Source of the DNA: a bacterium
GTDB lineage: Bacteria > Electryoneota > Electryoneia > Electryoneales > Electryoneaceae
Assembly: GCA_028278125.1 (NCBI GenBank)
Contig: JANQEY010000126.1
Span: 1 to 14,378 of the forward strand
Length of the DNA: 14,378 nt
Direction of reading: 5' to 3'
The notes beneath the pieces were generated by a model, which saw only the letters and a program-made list of their open reading frames with translations, was not told the origin of the DNA and did not search any database. The position numbers and the translations under genes were made by a program. Of the stretch, positions 1 to 7,084 are shown one piece after another. Position 1 is the first letter of the stretch. Each line of letters begins with the position of its first letter.

Positions 1-55
1 TGATATCAACAGTTTCAAACCGGTTAGTTTCGAGGTTGATCAAATCCATTTTTTT
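1..55 (-). other. Out-of-frame continuation of the PPDK_N gene after an A7 run (frameshift site)
   Basis: On the minus strand a run of seven A (plus-strand T7 at 49-55) follows the codons for HYSP. As sequenced, the frame reads QKNGFDQPRN and stops at 24-26. With one A fewer, it reads QKMDLINLETNRFETVDI and stays open to the window edge. This second reading looks like real protein and is similar to what I recall of this family's tail. A one-base indel at the homopolymer is therefore likely: a sequencing error, a true mutation, or a slippage site. Seen directly: both readings. Inferred: which one is authentic. Confidence 0.75.
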
Positions 56-1871
56 GTGGTGAATAATGAATTACTTCATCGACTGTCTGGTTCACCCTCA
101 AACCGGGCTGCCCGGGTGCTATCAGGACTGGGTAATCGTCGCTTAGACGGTCGACAGCACGTGTACCTAGGCCGGGAACGAGGCGGATTAATCCGTCTTC
201 ACGTTTTATTCTTGGAGACCAGCGGAATTCATTATTTGAGAACATCACCCCGGCAAAGGTTGGGACAAAATATTTACCAACTTGGGTTCCCACGACCTCC
301 TGGATCATGATCCCCATTTCCTCGTGGAAATCGAGTAATCCACGTTCCGCCCTATATTCGATAGGATCAGGACTAAATGTTGAGGCGTATACCTCTGCGA
401 CGGCATCGAGAAGAGCGCTCAATCGTTCCTGCTTTGTTCCCTTGTTTGCCAGGAAAAGGCTGACATACTTCCCTGAAAACGCACTGCCGAGGCGATCTTC
501 CAGCAGACTTGAACTCCTGACAATTAATGGAACATCTCCAAAATCATCGAGAGCCATGGAAACACCAAGGATTATTTCTGTGGAAAAGATTGAACTCTTA
601 AAAAGCTGAACTATATGGGGGTATTCCTGCCTGACCTGTCCAATTTCCTTGTATTTCTGCTCTGTGATTTCTTCCAGGTTGTTCAGGTAAAGGAACGAGA
701 GCAACCCGTCAGATGTTATATACCAGGTTTTTGGTACTGTAATATCCTTAAACTCGTCGTATTCATTTGCCAGGGTGGACAAGACATTGGATGCCATAAA
801 CAATCCGGCGCTTTTTCCACCAAGTTGCCCGTGACTGTTTGGTGGGATAATCAGACGTGGGATCAGTTTATGGAATGCTTCAATAGTAACATAGTCTTTA
901 ACTATCTGGATATAATGAAGCTGGTCGGAGATAAATCTCCTGATAAGAGCGACTCGCAATCCCTGGATTGAAGAAACCGACAGCTCAACCTCACTGGGGG
1001 AGAAGTGACGATACCTGCGCAGGGCATCTGCTATATCTCCAAGCGAACTGTCCAGGCTGACAGCGGACCTGATGAGAAAAGCGGCTTTATCCTGCATGAT
1101 CCACTTTTCGATGCAGAATAGAATTTCATCATCGGGTAGACGACGGTCGGCGACATCAAAAACTTTATCGCTAAGCTGTACAAAATGTTCAAGGTGACGT
1201 TTTCGCAGGGGCTGATTGCCACCGTCTGCGATCGATTCCGTGATTGATTTCCTATCGAGGCTGATCTGCTGGAGAAGATACTCTGCTTCCTCAATTCCAC
1301 TCCAGCACAGGTAGTTAAGCATCTGGCGGGTAATCCTGCTGAAAAGGTCGACATCGGTACGCTTAAGTAGTTCAATCGCCACTTTCCATTCACTGCTGTG
1401 TTTCAAATGAATGGTTTCCTGTGCTGAATCCCATCTTTCCTGCAAACGACGCAATCGTTTAAAAAGGATAAAATGACCAAGACGTTCGGCTATGGTCTCA
1501 ACTAATTGCTGCTCTTCCTGCAGAAATGGTCCTACAGCTTCTCCAGGGGTTTCTTTCGTGTAATAGACCGATATTTTCCCCTCAACCACATCGTGAACTT
1601 TTATGTCAGCGTGCTGAACCCATTCAGTTTCCTCATTAAAATCGGTCAGTTTATACTCATCTCCACCAAATTCGATCTTTGCTTTACATACTTCCGGGTA
1701 TTGCCAGCCATCTGGAATAACCGCGATAATACCGTTAATTACTTCCTCATGGGACCGGTCGGTATCACGGAGCAGGTCTTCAATCCGGTAAAGACAGTTG
1801 AGTTCTTTGGCTCGCTCACGCAAAGCGACCATTAGCCTGTCCATTTGATCCTGGTTATTCTTTTCAGCCAT
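24..1871 (-). CDS. GAF-like / PEP-pyruvate-binding (PPDK_N) domain protein, 3' end frameshifted
   Basis: Likely an ATP-grasp phosphotransfer or regulatory protein related to the nucleotide-binding half of PEP synthase/PPDK; its substrate is unknown. Numbered from the ATG at 1871, residues ~30-150 resemble a GAF-type sensor fold and ~150-340 are helical and unrecognised. The PPDK_N-like part follows: GGK at 351-353, VRSSSLLED at 451-459, AGVMFS at 540-545 and VPGLGTRAVDR at 565-575. No phosphohistidine swivelling domain (TGGxxSH-like) is visible in the part present. The start at 1871 is preferred over an upstream in-frame TTG at 1892, because AAAGGAG (1887-1881) lies 9 nt before this ATG and inside the longer reading. 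The start overlaps the upstream gene's stop by 8 nt, so translation is probably coupled. The frame as sequenced stops at 24, but the natural continuation lies in another frame through position 1, so the true gene is longer. Domain family is fairly certain; function is not. Confidence 0.85.
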   Translation of the reverse strand: MAEKNNQDQMDRLMVALRERAKELNCLYRIEDLLRDTDRSHEEVINGIIAVIPDGWQYPEVCKAKIEFGGDEYKLTDFNEETEWVQHADIKVHDVVEGKISVYYTKETPGEAVGPFLQEEQQLVETIAERLGHFILFKRLRRLQERWDSAQETIHLKHSSEWKVAIELLKRTDVDLFSRITRQMLNYLCWSGIEEAEYLLQQISLDRKSITESIADGGNQPLRKRHLEHFVQLSDKVFDVADRRLPDDEILFCIEKWIMQDKAAFLIRSAVSLDSSLGDIADALRRYRHFSPSEVELSVSSIQGLRVALIRRFISDQLHYIQIVKDYVTIEAFHKLIPRLIIPPNSHGQLGGKSAGLFMASNVLSTLANEYDEFKDITVPKTWYITSDGLLSFLYLNNLEEITEQKYKEIGQVRQEYPHIVQLFKSSIFSTEIILGVSMALDDFGDVPLIVRSSSLLEDRLGSAFSGKYVSLFLANKGTKQERLSALLDAVAEVYASTFSPDPIEYRAERGLLDFHEEMGIMIQEVVGTQVGKYFVPTFAGVMFSNNEFRWSPRIKREDGLIRLVPGLGTRAVDRLSDDYPVLIAPGQPGLRVNQTVDEVIHYSPQKNGFDQPRN

Positions 1872-3597
1872 ACAGAACAACTCCTTTACCAATACGTCCG
1901 TCCACTTTAACCTGTAGAGGTTTTTCCAGTGCTATATGCCGAACCAAATCCGATTCGGATTCAGCCGTGAGTTTTTGTAATGAGTCCCAGTTAATACTTG
2001 TCTTTTCAAAATGGTGGATAGAAAAATACATAACTGAGAAACTGGTCAGGTTATGGAAAAAATGGGAACCCTGGCTCAGATCTATCCGCATATTTGGTAA
2101 CGTCGATTCCACAATTACACTGGCCCCAGAAATCTGGCTCCAGTTTACTGGTATACCCAACCAGGGATCACTGCTGCCCCATCGCCCGAAACCCATTAAG
2201 AGATATGGGCGATTTTGATTAACCAGCAGTTTATTCAACTGTTCTATTTCTGCTGATATTTTAGGTGTAAACTTTGCCTCAAAAACCTCCGGTCGGACAT
2301 AAACTATATCACTGATATCCTGCTTGATACCATTACCCATAGCCCGCGCTGATTTTATCAACAGGTTGGGATTTTCTTCATCTTCGTTGCTAATCTCGAC
2401 TTTCTCTTTCGAAACCAGCATCGGCCGGACCTGGACAAATCCCAAGCGTGCTTTTTTTGAATTCTTGTCATATCCTAAAGCGAATTCAATCTCTACCGGG
2501 TTCTCAAATGTCCTGTCACAAACATGGAGCAATTTTTTGATCAAATCGTTCAGTTTTATTTCATTGTAAGTCAGGACTGGGGCAAAATTCACAATTCGAG
2601 GTCCATCCGGACCTGTTCCGGGTACTACCCTGTTGGAGGCGGGGATGAACGTAGAGCAGACATTTTTCAGAGAACCATCTTTTTCCACATCTGTTATATG
2701 ATCGTTCAACATGTATTCTGTCTCACGGGCGGGATCATAAACATTTGTTGTTCCCATGTTAACCGACCAAAATTTAACCTGGGTCAGTTTCATCATTTCG
2801 TCTACACTGGAAAAGGGTGGGGTGGCTTTAGGATAAGCCGGTGAATAATTCCACGATACACCGCCATCAACAATTGTCTTCCCCAGTCCAAAAGCAAGGT
2901 CAACAACTCCATCCTCAGGTTTTGCTGATCCGGTCGGATAATAATTGTATGACCTCCCAACCCCGGAAATAATCGGGTAGAACCTGTCACCATATCGATC
3001 GCCCATTACTTCCTGGAGAATAACCGCCATCTTTTCAGCTTTTATATCCTGGTTGACAGATTCCAGGTAGGTTTTTGCTTCGCGGAAAAAGGTTGAAGCC
3101 CAGACGAATTTTATTGCTTCCACAAGTTTTTGAAAACGAGCATTAGGTTCAAACGCGTTATTCGGAATCATTTTTGTAGCATAGACACCGCCAAAAGGAT
3201 GGTACAACGCATCCTCGAGCATGCTCGACGATCTCACTGCGAGAGGTTTTGTCTGCTTTTTCGCGAATTCCATCAAATCGCCGACATAACGGACAGGAAA
3301 ATCCGCTTTGAGGAATGCATGAGCGATCCTGACATCATCCACATCAGATAGGGCAATTTCGTACAGATTATTACCGTTCATGAACAGGTCAAAAACATCT
3401 GTCGAAATAACAGCCATCCGGGGAATGTTTACACTGATTCCATCAAAACCTTCCTCACCGAATTCGCTTTCAAGTACATTTTTAATAAATGCCAGACCCT
3501 GTGCCTTTCCGCCTATCTCGCCATTGCCAAAAACGGTAGCGATATCATCAATCGAATATGACTTTCTGTCAAAACTCTGAATATTCTCATCCGGCAT
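1864..3597 (-). CDS. PEP/pyruvate-binding (PPDK_N) domain protein, short form
   Basis: A 577-residue protein carrying the ATP-grasp-like N-terminal domain of PEP synthase/pyruvate phosphate dikinase. Visible motifs are GGKAQG at 29-34, VRSSSMLED at 121-129, ILQEVMGDRYGDRF at 193-206, FGLGK at 236-240 and QVRP at 389-392, the last resembling the Q-x-R-P end of PEP-synthase nucleotide domains. A C-terminal extension contains GFGRWGSSDPW (469-479) and GSHFFHNLTS (510-519). I associate this extension with the larger PEP-synthase-like proteins of Bacteroidetes-type bacteria. The central phosphohistidine domain and the PEP-binding TIM barrel are absent, so it cannot be a complete dikinase; a phosphotransfer or regulatory role is inference. 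ATG start at 3597 with AAAGG 9 nt upstream. It overlaps the next gene by 8 nt (ATGGCTGA), so the two products probably work together. The cytoplasm is expected, as there is no signal peptide. Confidence 0.87.
   Translation of the reverse strand: MPDENIQSFDRKSYSIDDIATVFGNGEIGGKAQGLAFIKNVLESEFGEEGFDGISVNIPRMAVISTDVFDLFMNGNNLYEIALSDVDDVRIAHAFLKADFPVRYVGDLMEFAKKQTKPLAVRSSSMLEDALYHPFGGVYATKMIPNNAFEPNARFQKLVEAIKFVWASTFFREAKTYLESVNQDIKAEKMAVILQEVMGDRYGDRFYPIISGVGRSYNYYPTGSAKPEDGVVDLAFGLGKTIVDGGVSWNYSPAYPKATPPFSSVDEMMKLTQVKFWSVNMGTTNVYDPARETEYMLNDHITDVEKDGSLKNVCSTFIPASNRVVPGTGPDGPRIVNFAPVLTYNEIKLNDLIKKLLHVCDRTFENPVEIEFALGYDKNSKKARLGFVQVRPMLVSKEKVEISNEDEENPNLLIKSARAMGNGIKQDISDIVYVRPEVFEAKFTPKISAEIEQLNKLLVNQNRPYLLMGFGRWGSSDPWLGIPVNWSQISGASVIVESTLPNMRIDLSQGSHFFHNLTSFSVMYFSIHHFEKTSINWDSLQKLTAESESDLVRHIALEKPLQVKVDGRIGKGVVLYG
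1881..1887 (-). promoter_or_regulatory. Ribosome binding site deciding the start of the GAF/PPDK_N gene
   Basis: AAAGGAG on the minus strand ends 9 nt before the ATG at 1871-1869. It lies inside the 3' end of the preceding coding sequence, as expected for coupled genes. The alternative TTG at 1892 has no such site in front of it. Confidence 0.7.
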
Positions 3598-3632
3598 CAG
3601 ATCAACCTTTATAATTTCAACGCGTCTACAAT

Positions 3633-3638
3633 ATTATA
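3633..3638 (-). promoter_or_regulatory. Possible -10 element for the PPDK_N gene pair
   Basis: A perfect TATAAT on the minus strand lies 35 nt before the ATG at 3597, just downstream of the hairpin after the dehydrogenase gene. No convincing -35 box stands 16-18 bp upstream. It may be a weak internal promoter, or chance in AT-rich DNA. Confidence 0.3.
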
Positions 3639-3644
3639 AAGCAT

Positions 3645-3678
3645 AAAGACCGGCCATACTGATATATACCCGGTCTTT
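3645..3678 (-). terminator. Hairpin after glutamate dehydrogenase, probable weak terminator
   Basis: A perfect 9-bp stem (AAAGACCGG / CCGGTCTTT, 3645-3653 with 3670-3678) encloses a 16-nt loop, 26 nt downstream of the dehydrogenase stop codon. On the minus strand the following sequence is only moderately T-rich (ATGCTTTATAAT), so termination is probably partial, which would allow some read-through into the PPDK_N genes. The T-rich flank on the other strand is better, but no plus-strand gene lies upstream. Confidence 0.5.
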
Positions 3679-3687
3679 TATATTTAT

Positions 3688-3709
3688 TTTAAAATGTATT
3701 CATTTTAAA
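3688..3709. repeat. Perfect AT-rich inverted repeat over the dehydrogenase stop codon
   Basis: TTTAAAATG, a TATT loop and CATTTTAAA form an exact 9-bp inverted repeat that includes the TAA stop (3705-3707). With one GC pair per arm it would be a weak hairpin. It may protect the 3' end or be chance in AT-rich DNA. Confidence 0.4.
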
Positions 3710-4991
3710 CCCATCCGCGGTCCTTACAGGCTTGCGCGACACGGTCAATAGCAATTACATAAGCTGCATCACGCATGAACAGGTTTTTCTTCTTCGCCAA
3801 CTCGCTGACTCCCAGGAATGCATGTGTCATTTTTACATCGAGCTTGCCAAGTACTTCGTCCTTTTCCCAGAAGTAATTGATATTACTCTGTACCTGCTCA
3901 AAATAACTGCAGGTAACACCACCGGCATTTGCCAGGAAATCAGGCACGACAAAGATTTTCTTCTCTTTAAAATAATTGTCCGCTTCGGGGGTAGTGGGAC
4001 CATTGGCGCCTTCGGCAATTATTTTAACAGCCCCGGAAATATTCTGAACTGTTTCGCCATTTACCTGGTTTTCCAGCGCTGCGGGGAGAAGAATGTCTAC
4101 ATCCTGTTCAATCCAGGCATCACCAGGAAGTACCTCGTAACCAATATCTTTTGCCTTGTTCTTATCAATTCCGCCAAACCTGTCGGTAATTTCCATGAGC
4201 TTCTCGATATCGATACCGTCAGCTTTTTTGAAGGAGTATGAGGTCTGATCTTCCTGGTCCCAGCAGGACACAGTGATTACTTTCCCGCCAAGCTGCTGAT
4301 AGAGACGAATGGCAAACTGTGCAACATTTCCAAATCCCTGGATACTTGCAGTGGTGTTTTCGACAGGGATATTCATCTCCCTCAATGCCTCACGAACAGT
4401 GAATATCACCCCGTAGCCCGTAGCTTCTTTACGGCCTAATGATCCACCCATCCCAACAGGCTTACCGGTAATAAATCCGGGATACTTTGCTCCATGGATT
4501 GCCTCAAATTCATCGAGCATCCAGAGCATGTGCTGTGCGCTTGTCATAACGTCAGGCGCGGGTACATCTTCAAGTGGTCCAACATTTTTTGCGAGGTTAC
4601 GCACCCAGCCACGGCAAATCTGCTCCTGTTCACGCATGCTCAAATTGTGAGGATCGCAGACAACGCCGCCTTTACTGCCACCGAGCGGAATATCAACAAC
4701 AGCACACTTCCAGGTCATCCACATTGACAATGCCCGAACAGTGTCGATTGTCTCCTGGGGGTGAAAACGGATACCTCCCTTTCCAGGTCCTCGCGCAACG
4801 TTATGCTGGCTGCGAAAACCGCGAAATACTTTAACGCCACCATCATCCATGTGGACCGGGATACTGAAATGATATTCACGCTGAGGTACCCTGAGAAATT
4901 CACGAGTACCCTCGTCGAGATCGATCACTTCAGCGATGTTATCAAATTGTTCCTGCGCCATCTCAAATGGATTGAACGCTTTATCAGCCAC
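3705..4991 (-). CDS. gdhA: Glutamate dehydrogenase (Glu/Leu/Phe/Val dehydrogenase family)
   Basis: Interconverts glutamate with 2-oxoglutarate and ammonium using NAD(P)H, a cytoplasmic link between carbon and nitrogen metabolism. 428 residues, normal for the hexameric class. In order: GPGKGGIRFHP with substrate-binding K71, the MTWK lysine K95, PLGGSKGG with catalytic K107, PAPD with catalytic D147, the TG-KPVGMGGSLGRKEATGYG segment, and the Rossmann GFGNVA at 219-224. These four residues keep the same spacing as K89, K113, K125 and D165 of the Clostridium symbiosum enzyme. Cofactor preference cannot be read: the region after the second strand of the dinucleotide fold is SCWDQEDQ rather than the common SDSxGG. 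The GTG at 4991 is chosen because GAGG lies 6 nt before it and the protein then begins MADKAFNPFEMAQ, as in relatives. A GTG four codons upstream (5003) lacks a ribosome site. It stands alone between a promoter and a hairpin, followed by two PEP-binding-domain genes. Confidence 0.95.
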   Translation of the reverse strand: MADKAFNPFEMAQEQFDNIAEVIDLDEGTREFLRVPQREYHFSIPVHMDDGGVKVFRGFRSQHNVARGPGKGGIRFHPQETIDTVRALSMWMTWKCAVVDIPLGGSKGGVVCDPHNLSMREQEQICRGWVRNLAKNVGPLEDVPAPDVMTSAQHMLWMLDEFEAIHGAKYPGFITGKPVGMGGSLGRKEATGYGVIFTVREALREMNIPVENTTASIQGFGNVAQFAIRLYQQLGGKVITVSCWDQEDQTSYSFKKADGIDIEKLMEITDRFGGIDKNKAKDIGYEVLPGDAWIEQDVDILLPAALENQVNGETVQNISGAVKIIAEGANGPTTPEADNYFKEKKIFVVPDFLANAGGVTCSYFEQVQSNINYFWEKDEVLGKLDVKMTHAFLGVSELAKKKNLFMRDAAYVIAIDRVAQACKDRGWV

Positions 4992-4997
4992 TTTATA

Positions 4998-5001
4998 CCT
5001 C
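4998..5001 (-). promoter_or_regulatory. Ribosome binding site deciding the glutamate dehydrogenase start
   Basis: GAGG on the minus strand is followed by 6 nt (TATAAA) and the GTG at 4991. The GTG at 5003 has only a CT-rich leader in front. The shorter start is therefore favoured. Confidence 0.5.
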
Positions 5002-5032
5002 ACTGTTGCAAGTAAGTTTAGGAGAAAATCAA

Positions 5033-5061
5033 ATTATAAAATGTGACCTCCGGGAAGTCAC
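5033..5061 (-). promoter_or_regulatory. Predicted sigma70-type promoter of glutamate dehydrogenase
   Basis: On the minus strand, GTGACT (5061-5056, 4 of 6 matches to TTGACA) is followed after exactly 17 bp by a perfect TATAAT (5038-5033). This predicts transcription starting near 5026 with a leader of about 35 nt. The -35 box lies in one arm of an exact inverted repeat, suggesting a regulated promoter. Confidence 0.5.
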
Positions 5062-5064
5062 ATT
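5040..5064. promoter_or_regulatory. Inverted repeat, candidate operator or leader hairpin before gdhA
   Basis: Exact 8-bp arms AATGTGAC and GTCACATT are separated by 9 nt (CTCCGGGAA). The repeat covers the predicted -35 box and spacer, so a bound dimer there would block RNA polymerase. The arm spacing does not fit a CRP site (TGTGA, 6 bp, TCACA). If transcription began farther upstream, it could instead be an attenuator hairpin. Confidence 0.5.
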
Positions 5065-5400
5065 CAGGAGTGCCGTAATTTACTATACTTAAACAAGAAA
5101 GAAAACACTCTTATGTTTGAGAGTCACAGGAGTTTAAGATTGTTAATTGTTGAATTATAGTGGTTAACATTACTTTCTAATTGAGAAACAAGGTGGTGAG
5201 GTTTATCATATTGTGAAAAATCTATCATACTCAACATAATGTATAATAATAATCATTGTATTTCACCTTCAGAATTTCATGTAATTATAGTAACCGGTGT
5301 GGATTTTTGAGCGGACACGTATGATTATCTTCTCTAGGTCACTATATTTGTTTTTCCAGATTATAGCCATTTTTTTCATATTTAACAGGAGGAGGGAATT
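5065..5400. other. AT-rich intergenic region between divergent genes
   Basis: No credible gene is seen here. The longest noteworthy plus-strand reading from an ATG is 15 codons (5112-5159). Possible promoter parts for the plus-strand lipoprotein gene are TTGTGA (5211-5216) with CATAAT (5235-5240, 18-bp spacing), an adjacent TATAAT (5242-5247), and TATATT (5343-5348). None has both boxes convincing. TATCATA occurs twice, 19 bp apart (5204 and 5223). A strong purine-rich ribosome site, AGGAGGAGGG (5387-5396), ends just before the lipoprotein ATG at 5401. A small RNA cannot be excluded, but nothing supports one. Confidence 0.5.
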
Positions 5401-7056
5401 ATGTTAAAGTATAGATCTTTTTGGATAACATGTGTTTGCCTGGTTGTGTTTACTTTTTTTCTTGGATGCGGTGAAGATGACTCGGGAGATGATATTATCA
5501 TTGATCCGGAATCAGCAGAGGAAAAAGTTTATGAGGCGAACGATCTTTTAGCTAATGCCTTGAATGATTTTATTAATGGTCCTGAACCGGAAGAAATGGG
5601 CGATATTGATTTTTCAGAACCATATAATACCTACCTTGAAGCGCTGAATTACGATTACACCAATCCAACGGCAAACTTCGGAGCCGGTCTCCTTGAACTG
5701 ATGATGCTCTCCCAGAATAGTGATTTCGAAGAGATGTTCAACAGAATTGTGGATTTAATGGAAGACGACAGCCTGTTCGAGGCTGGAGGAGGCTCATTAT
5801 TCAGGAATGGTGGCATAATTTTTAATCCGGCAGAAGTAAAACTACCTATGATGATACCACTTCATATAGCCGGCAGCCAAATGAACAGTTACAAGAGTAT
5901 CCAGGAAGATAATCATCCGACAATTAGTGAAATCCAGGATATGATTATTGATGAAGTATTAACCGTTTTTGAACTTGCAATTAACAGGTTAAATCGTGTT
6001 ACTGCTGATGAAAACTTTGTCTTTATGGTTACTCCCAGGATGCAGGGGGACATGAATGAAGATCCTGTTGAACTTGATCTTACTGAAGTATATACAACTA
6101 TCGCGGCGGTAAATGTCATCAGGGCATACTTGTATCAGTTCGTCTCATATGATCTGGATTTTGACGATTATACCGGCGAAGCCATGGTCGATGCATTATC
6201 ACAGGGAAGTAGTTTTCTAACCCTGAGGCAGAATGGCCAGACTTATATGGCAAATGCTTTAAATGCATGGAGAGATGGAGTTGAAGCGCTCGTAGCAGGA
6301 GTAATGTTCCTGGAAAACGAAGCAGACAACCAGTTTGATGATTTGATTCGAATTGATCCTTATGATGGAATTTCACAGGCAGATCTTGATACAATGAAGA
6401 GCTACTTCCCTCATATCACAAGCAGTCTGAATTCAGAAGCCGCAATTTATATTGATCATGATGGTAATCCCGATAACGATGATGAAAGAATAGTCATTTC
6501 ACTGAAGAATTTCTTCGATCCACCGGTTACGGATCTAAAAACACTAGCTCCGGGCTATACGGTTAGCCTTGATTCGCAAGTAGTGGATCGGGAATATATT
6601 GACGAATATTTATACGAGGATAATATCAACGTTAATGTTACGGAAGCAGGGTTTTACTATTGGTACAGGGATGCTAGTTGGGAATATGGTGAACTTTATT
6701 ATACTTATGAGCAAACAGATTTTACGTCAGAAACACTAGAAATTCTCTGGAATCAATATGTGGAAATGCTTGCAGATAAACCATATGCTAGGCTTCAGTT
6801 TAATTTTGGCGGTCATCTTGATGCGGGTGATAACACTATCAGTATAGCAGTCTATTATAATTATGAAAGTTCTACGAGAATGGTATATATGCCCGTGTTT
6901 ACCTGGGACGCGAACTCATTTGGAGAATGGATTCTTCCGGATCCAACTTTCGGTGGATTGCTTCCGGAAATGACGGATCAAAGATTTAAATACTTATTTG
7001 ATATAACTGGGGACAACTGGCAGAAATCAGGTGTCTGGAACTGGTGGTGGTTTTAA
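5401..7056 (+). CDS. Uncharacterised outer-envelope lipoprotein with TPR-like N-terminal region
   Basis: I do not recognise the family. The protein has 551 residues, with a lipoprotein signal peptide (basic MLKYR, hydrophobic core, FFLGC) and lipid-carrying Cys23. Residue +2 is Gly, which does not match the inner-membrane retention signal. The following GEDDSGDD is strongly acidic, resembling the lipoprotein export signals described for surface lipoproteins of Bacteroidetes. Residues ~43-100 look like a TPR-type helical start (YEANDLLANAL, then NPTANFGAGLLEL). Residues 352-362 (DHDGNPDNDDE) resemble a calcium-binding loop. The C-terminal part is rich in aromatics and probable beta strands and ends WNWWWF. 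The ATG is well placed behind AGGAGGAGGG. It is followed after 28 nt by a gene for a probable outer-membrane barrel, so the two may form an envelope pair. Substrate and function are unknown; no enzyme motif is visible. Confidence 0.85.
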   Translation: MLKYRSFWITCVCLVVFTFFLGCGEDDSGDDIIIDPESAEEKVYEANDLLANALNDFINGPEPEEMGDIDFSEPYNTYLEALNYDYTNPTANFGAGLLELMMLSQNSDFEEMFNRIVDLMEDDSLFEAGGGSLFRNGGIIFNPAEVKLPMMIPLHIAGSQMNSYKSIQEDNHPTISEIQDMIIDEVLTVFELAINRLNRVTADENFVFMVTPRMQGDMNEDPVELDLTEVYTTIAAVNVIRAYLYQFVSYDLDFDDYTGEAMVDALSQGSSFLTLRQNGQTYMANALNAWRDGVEALVAGVMFLENEADNQFDDLIRIDPYDGISQADLDTMKSYFPHITSSLNSEAAIYIDHDGNPDNDDERIVISLKNFFDPPVTDLKTLAPGYTVSLDSQVVDREYIDEYLYEDNINVNVTEAGFYYWYRDASWEYGELYYTYEQTDFTSETLEILWNQYVEMLADKPYARLQFNFGGHLDAGDNTISIAVYYNYESSTRMVYMPVFTWDANSFGEWILPDPTFGGLLPEMTDQRFKYLFDITGDNWQKSGVWNWWWF

Positions 7057-7084
7057 GCCGGTATTCGATTGAATTTTTTATTTA

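Noticed and set aside
3732..4241. 169-codon plus-strand open frame antisense to glutamate dehydrogenase
   Set aside because: The dehydrogenase on the other strand has all its catalytic motifs; the antisense product has no recognisable features.
5042..5062. CRP-like site TGTGA...TCACA upstream of gdhA
   Set aside because: The half-sites are 11 bp apart instead of 6, so the helical phasing does not fit CRP/FNR-type binding.
5112..5159. Short plus-strand reading frame of 15 codons in the intergenic region
   Set aside because: No ribosome site in front of it, AT-rich composition and a length expected by chance.
5204..5229. Direct repeat TATCATA twice, 19 bp apart
   Set aside because: Seven AT-rich bases repeated in an AT-rich region are expected by chance, and the spacing is not a clean multiple of a helical turn.
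5306..5350. Bacteroidetes-style promoter TTTG ... TATATTTG before the lipoprotein gene
   Set aside because: The two elements are 33 bp apart, well beyond the usual spacing of about 19-21 bp.
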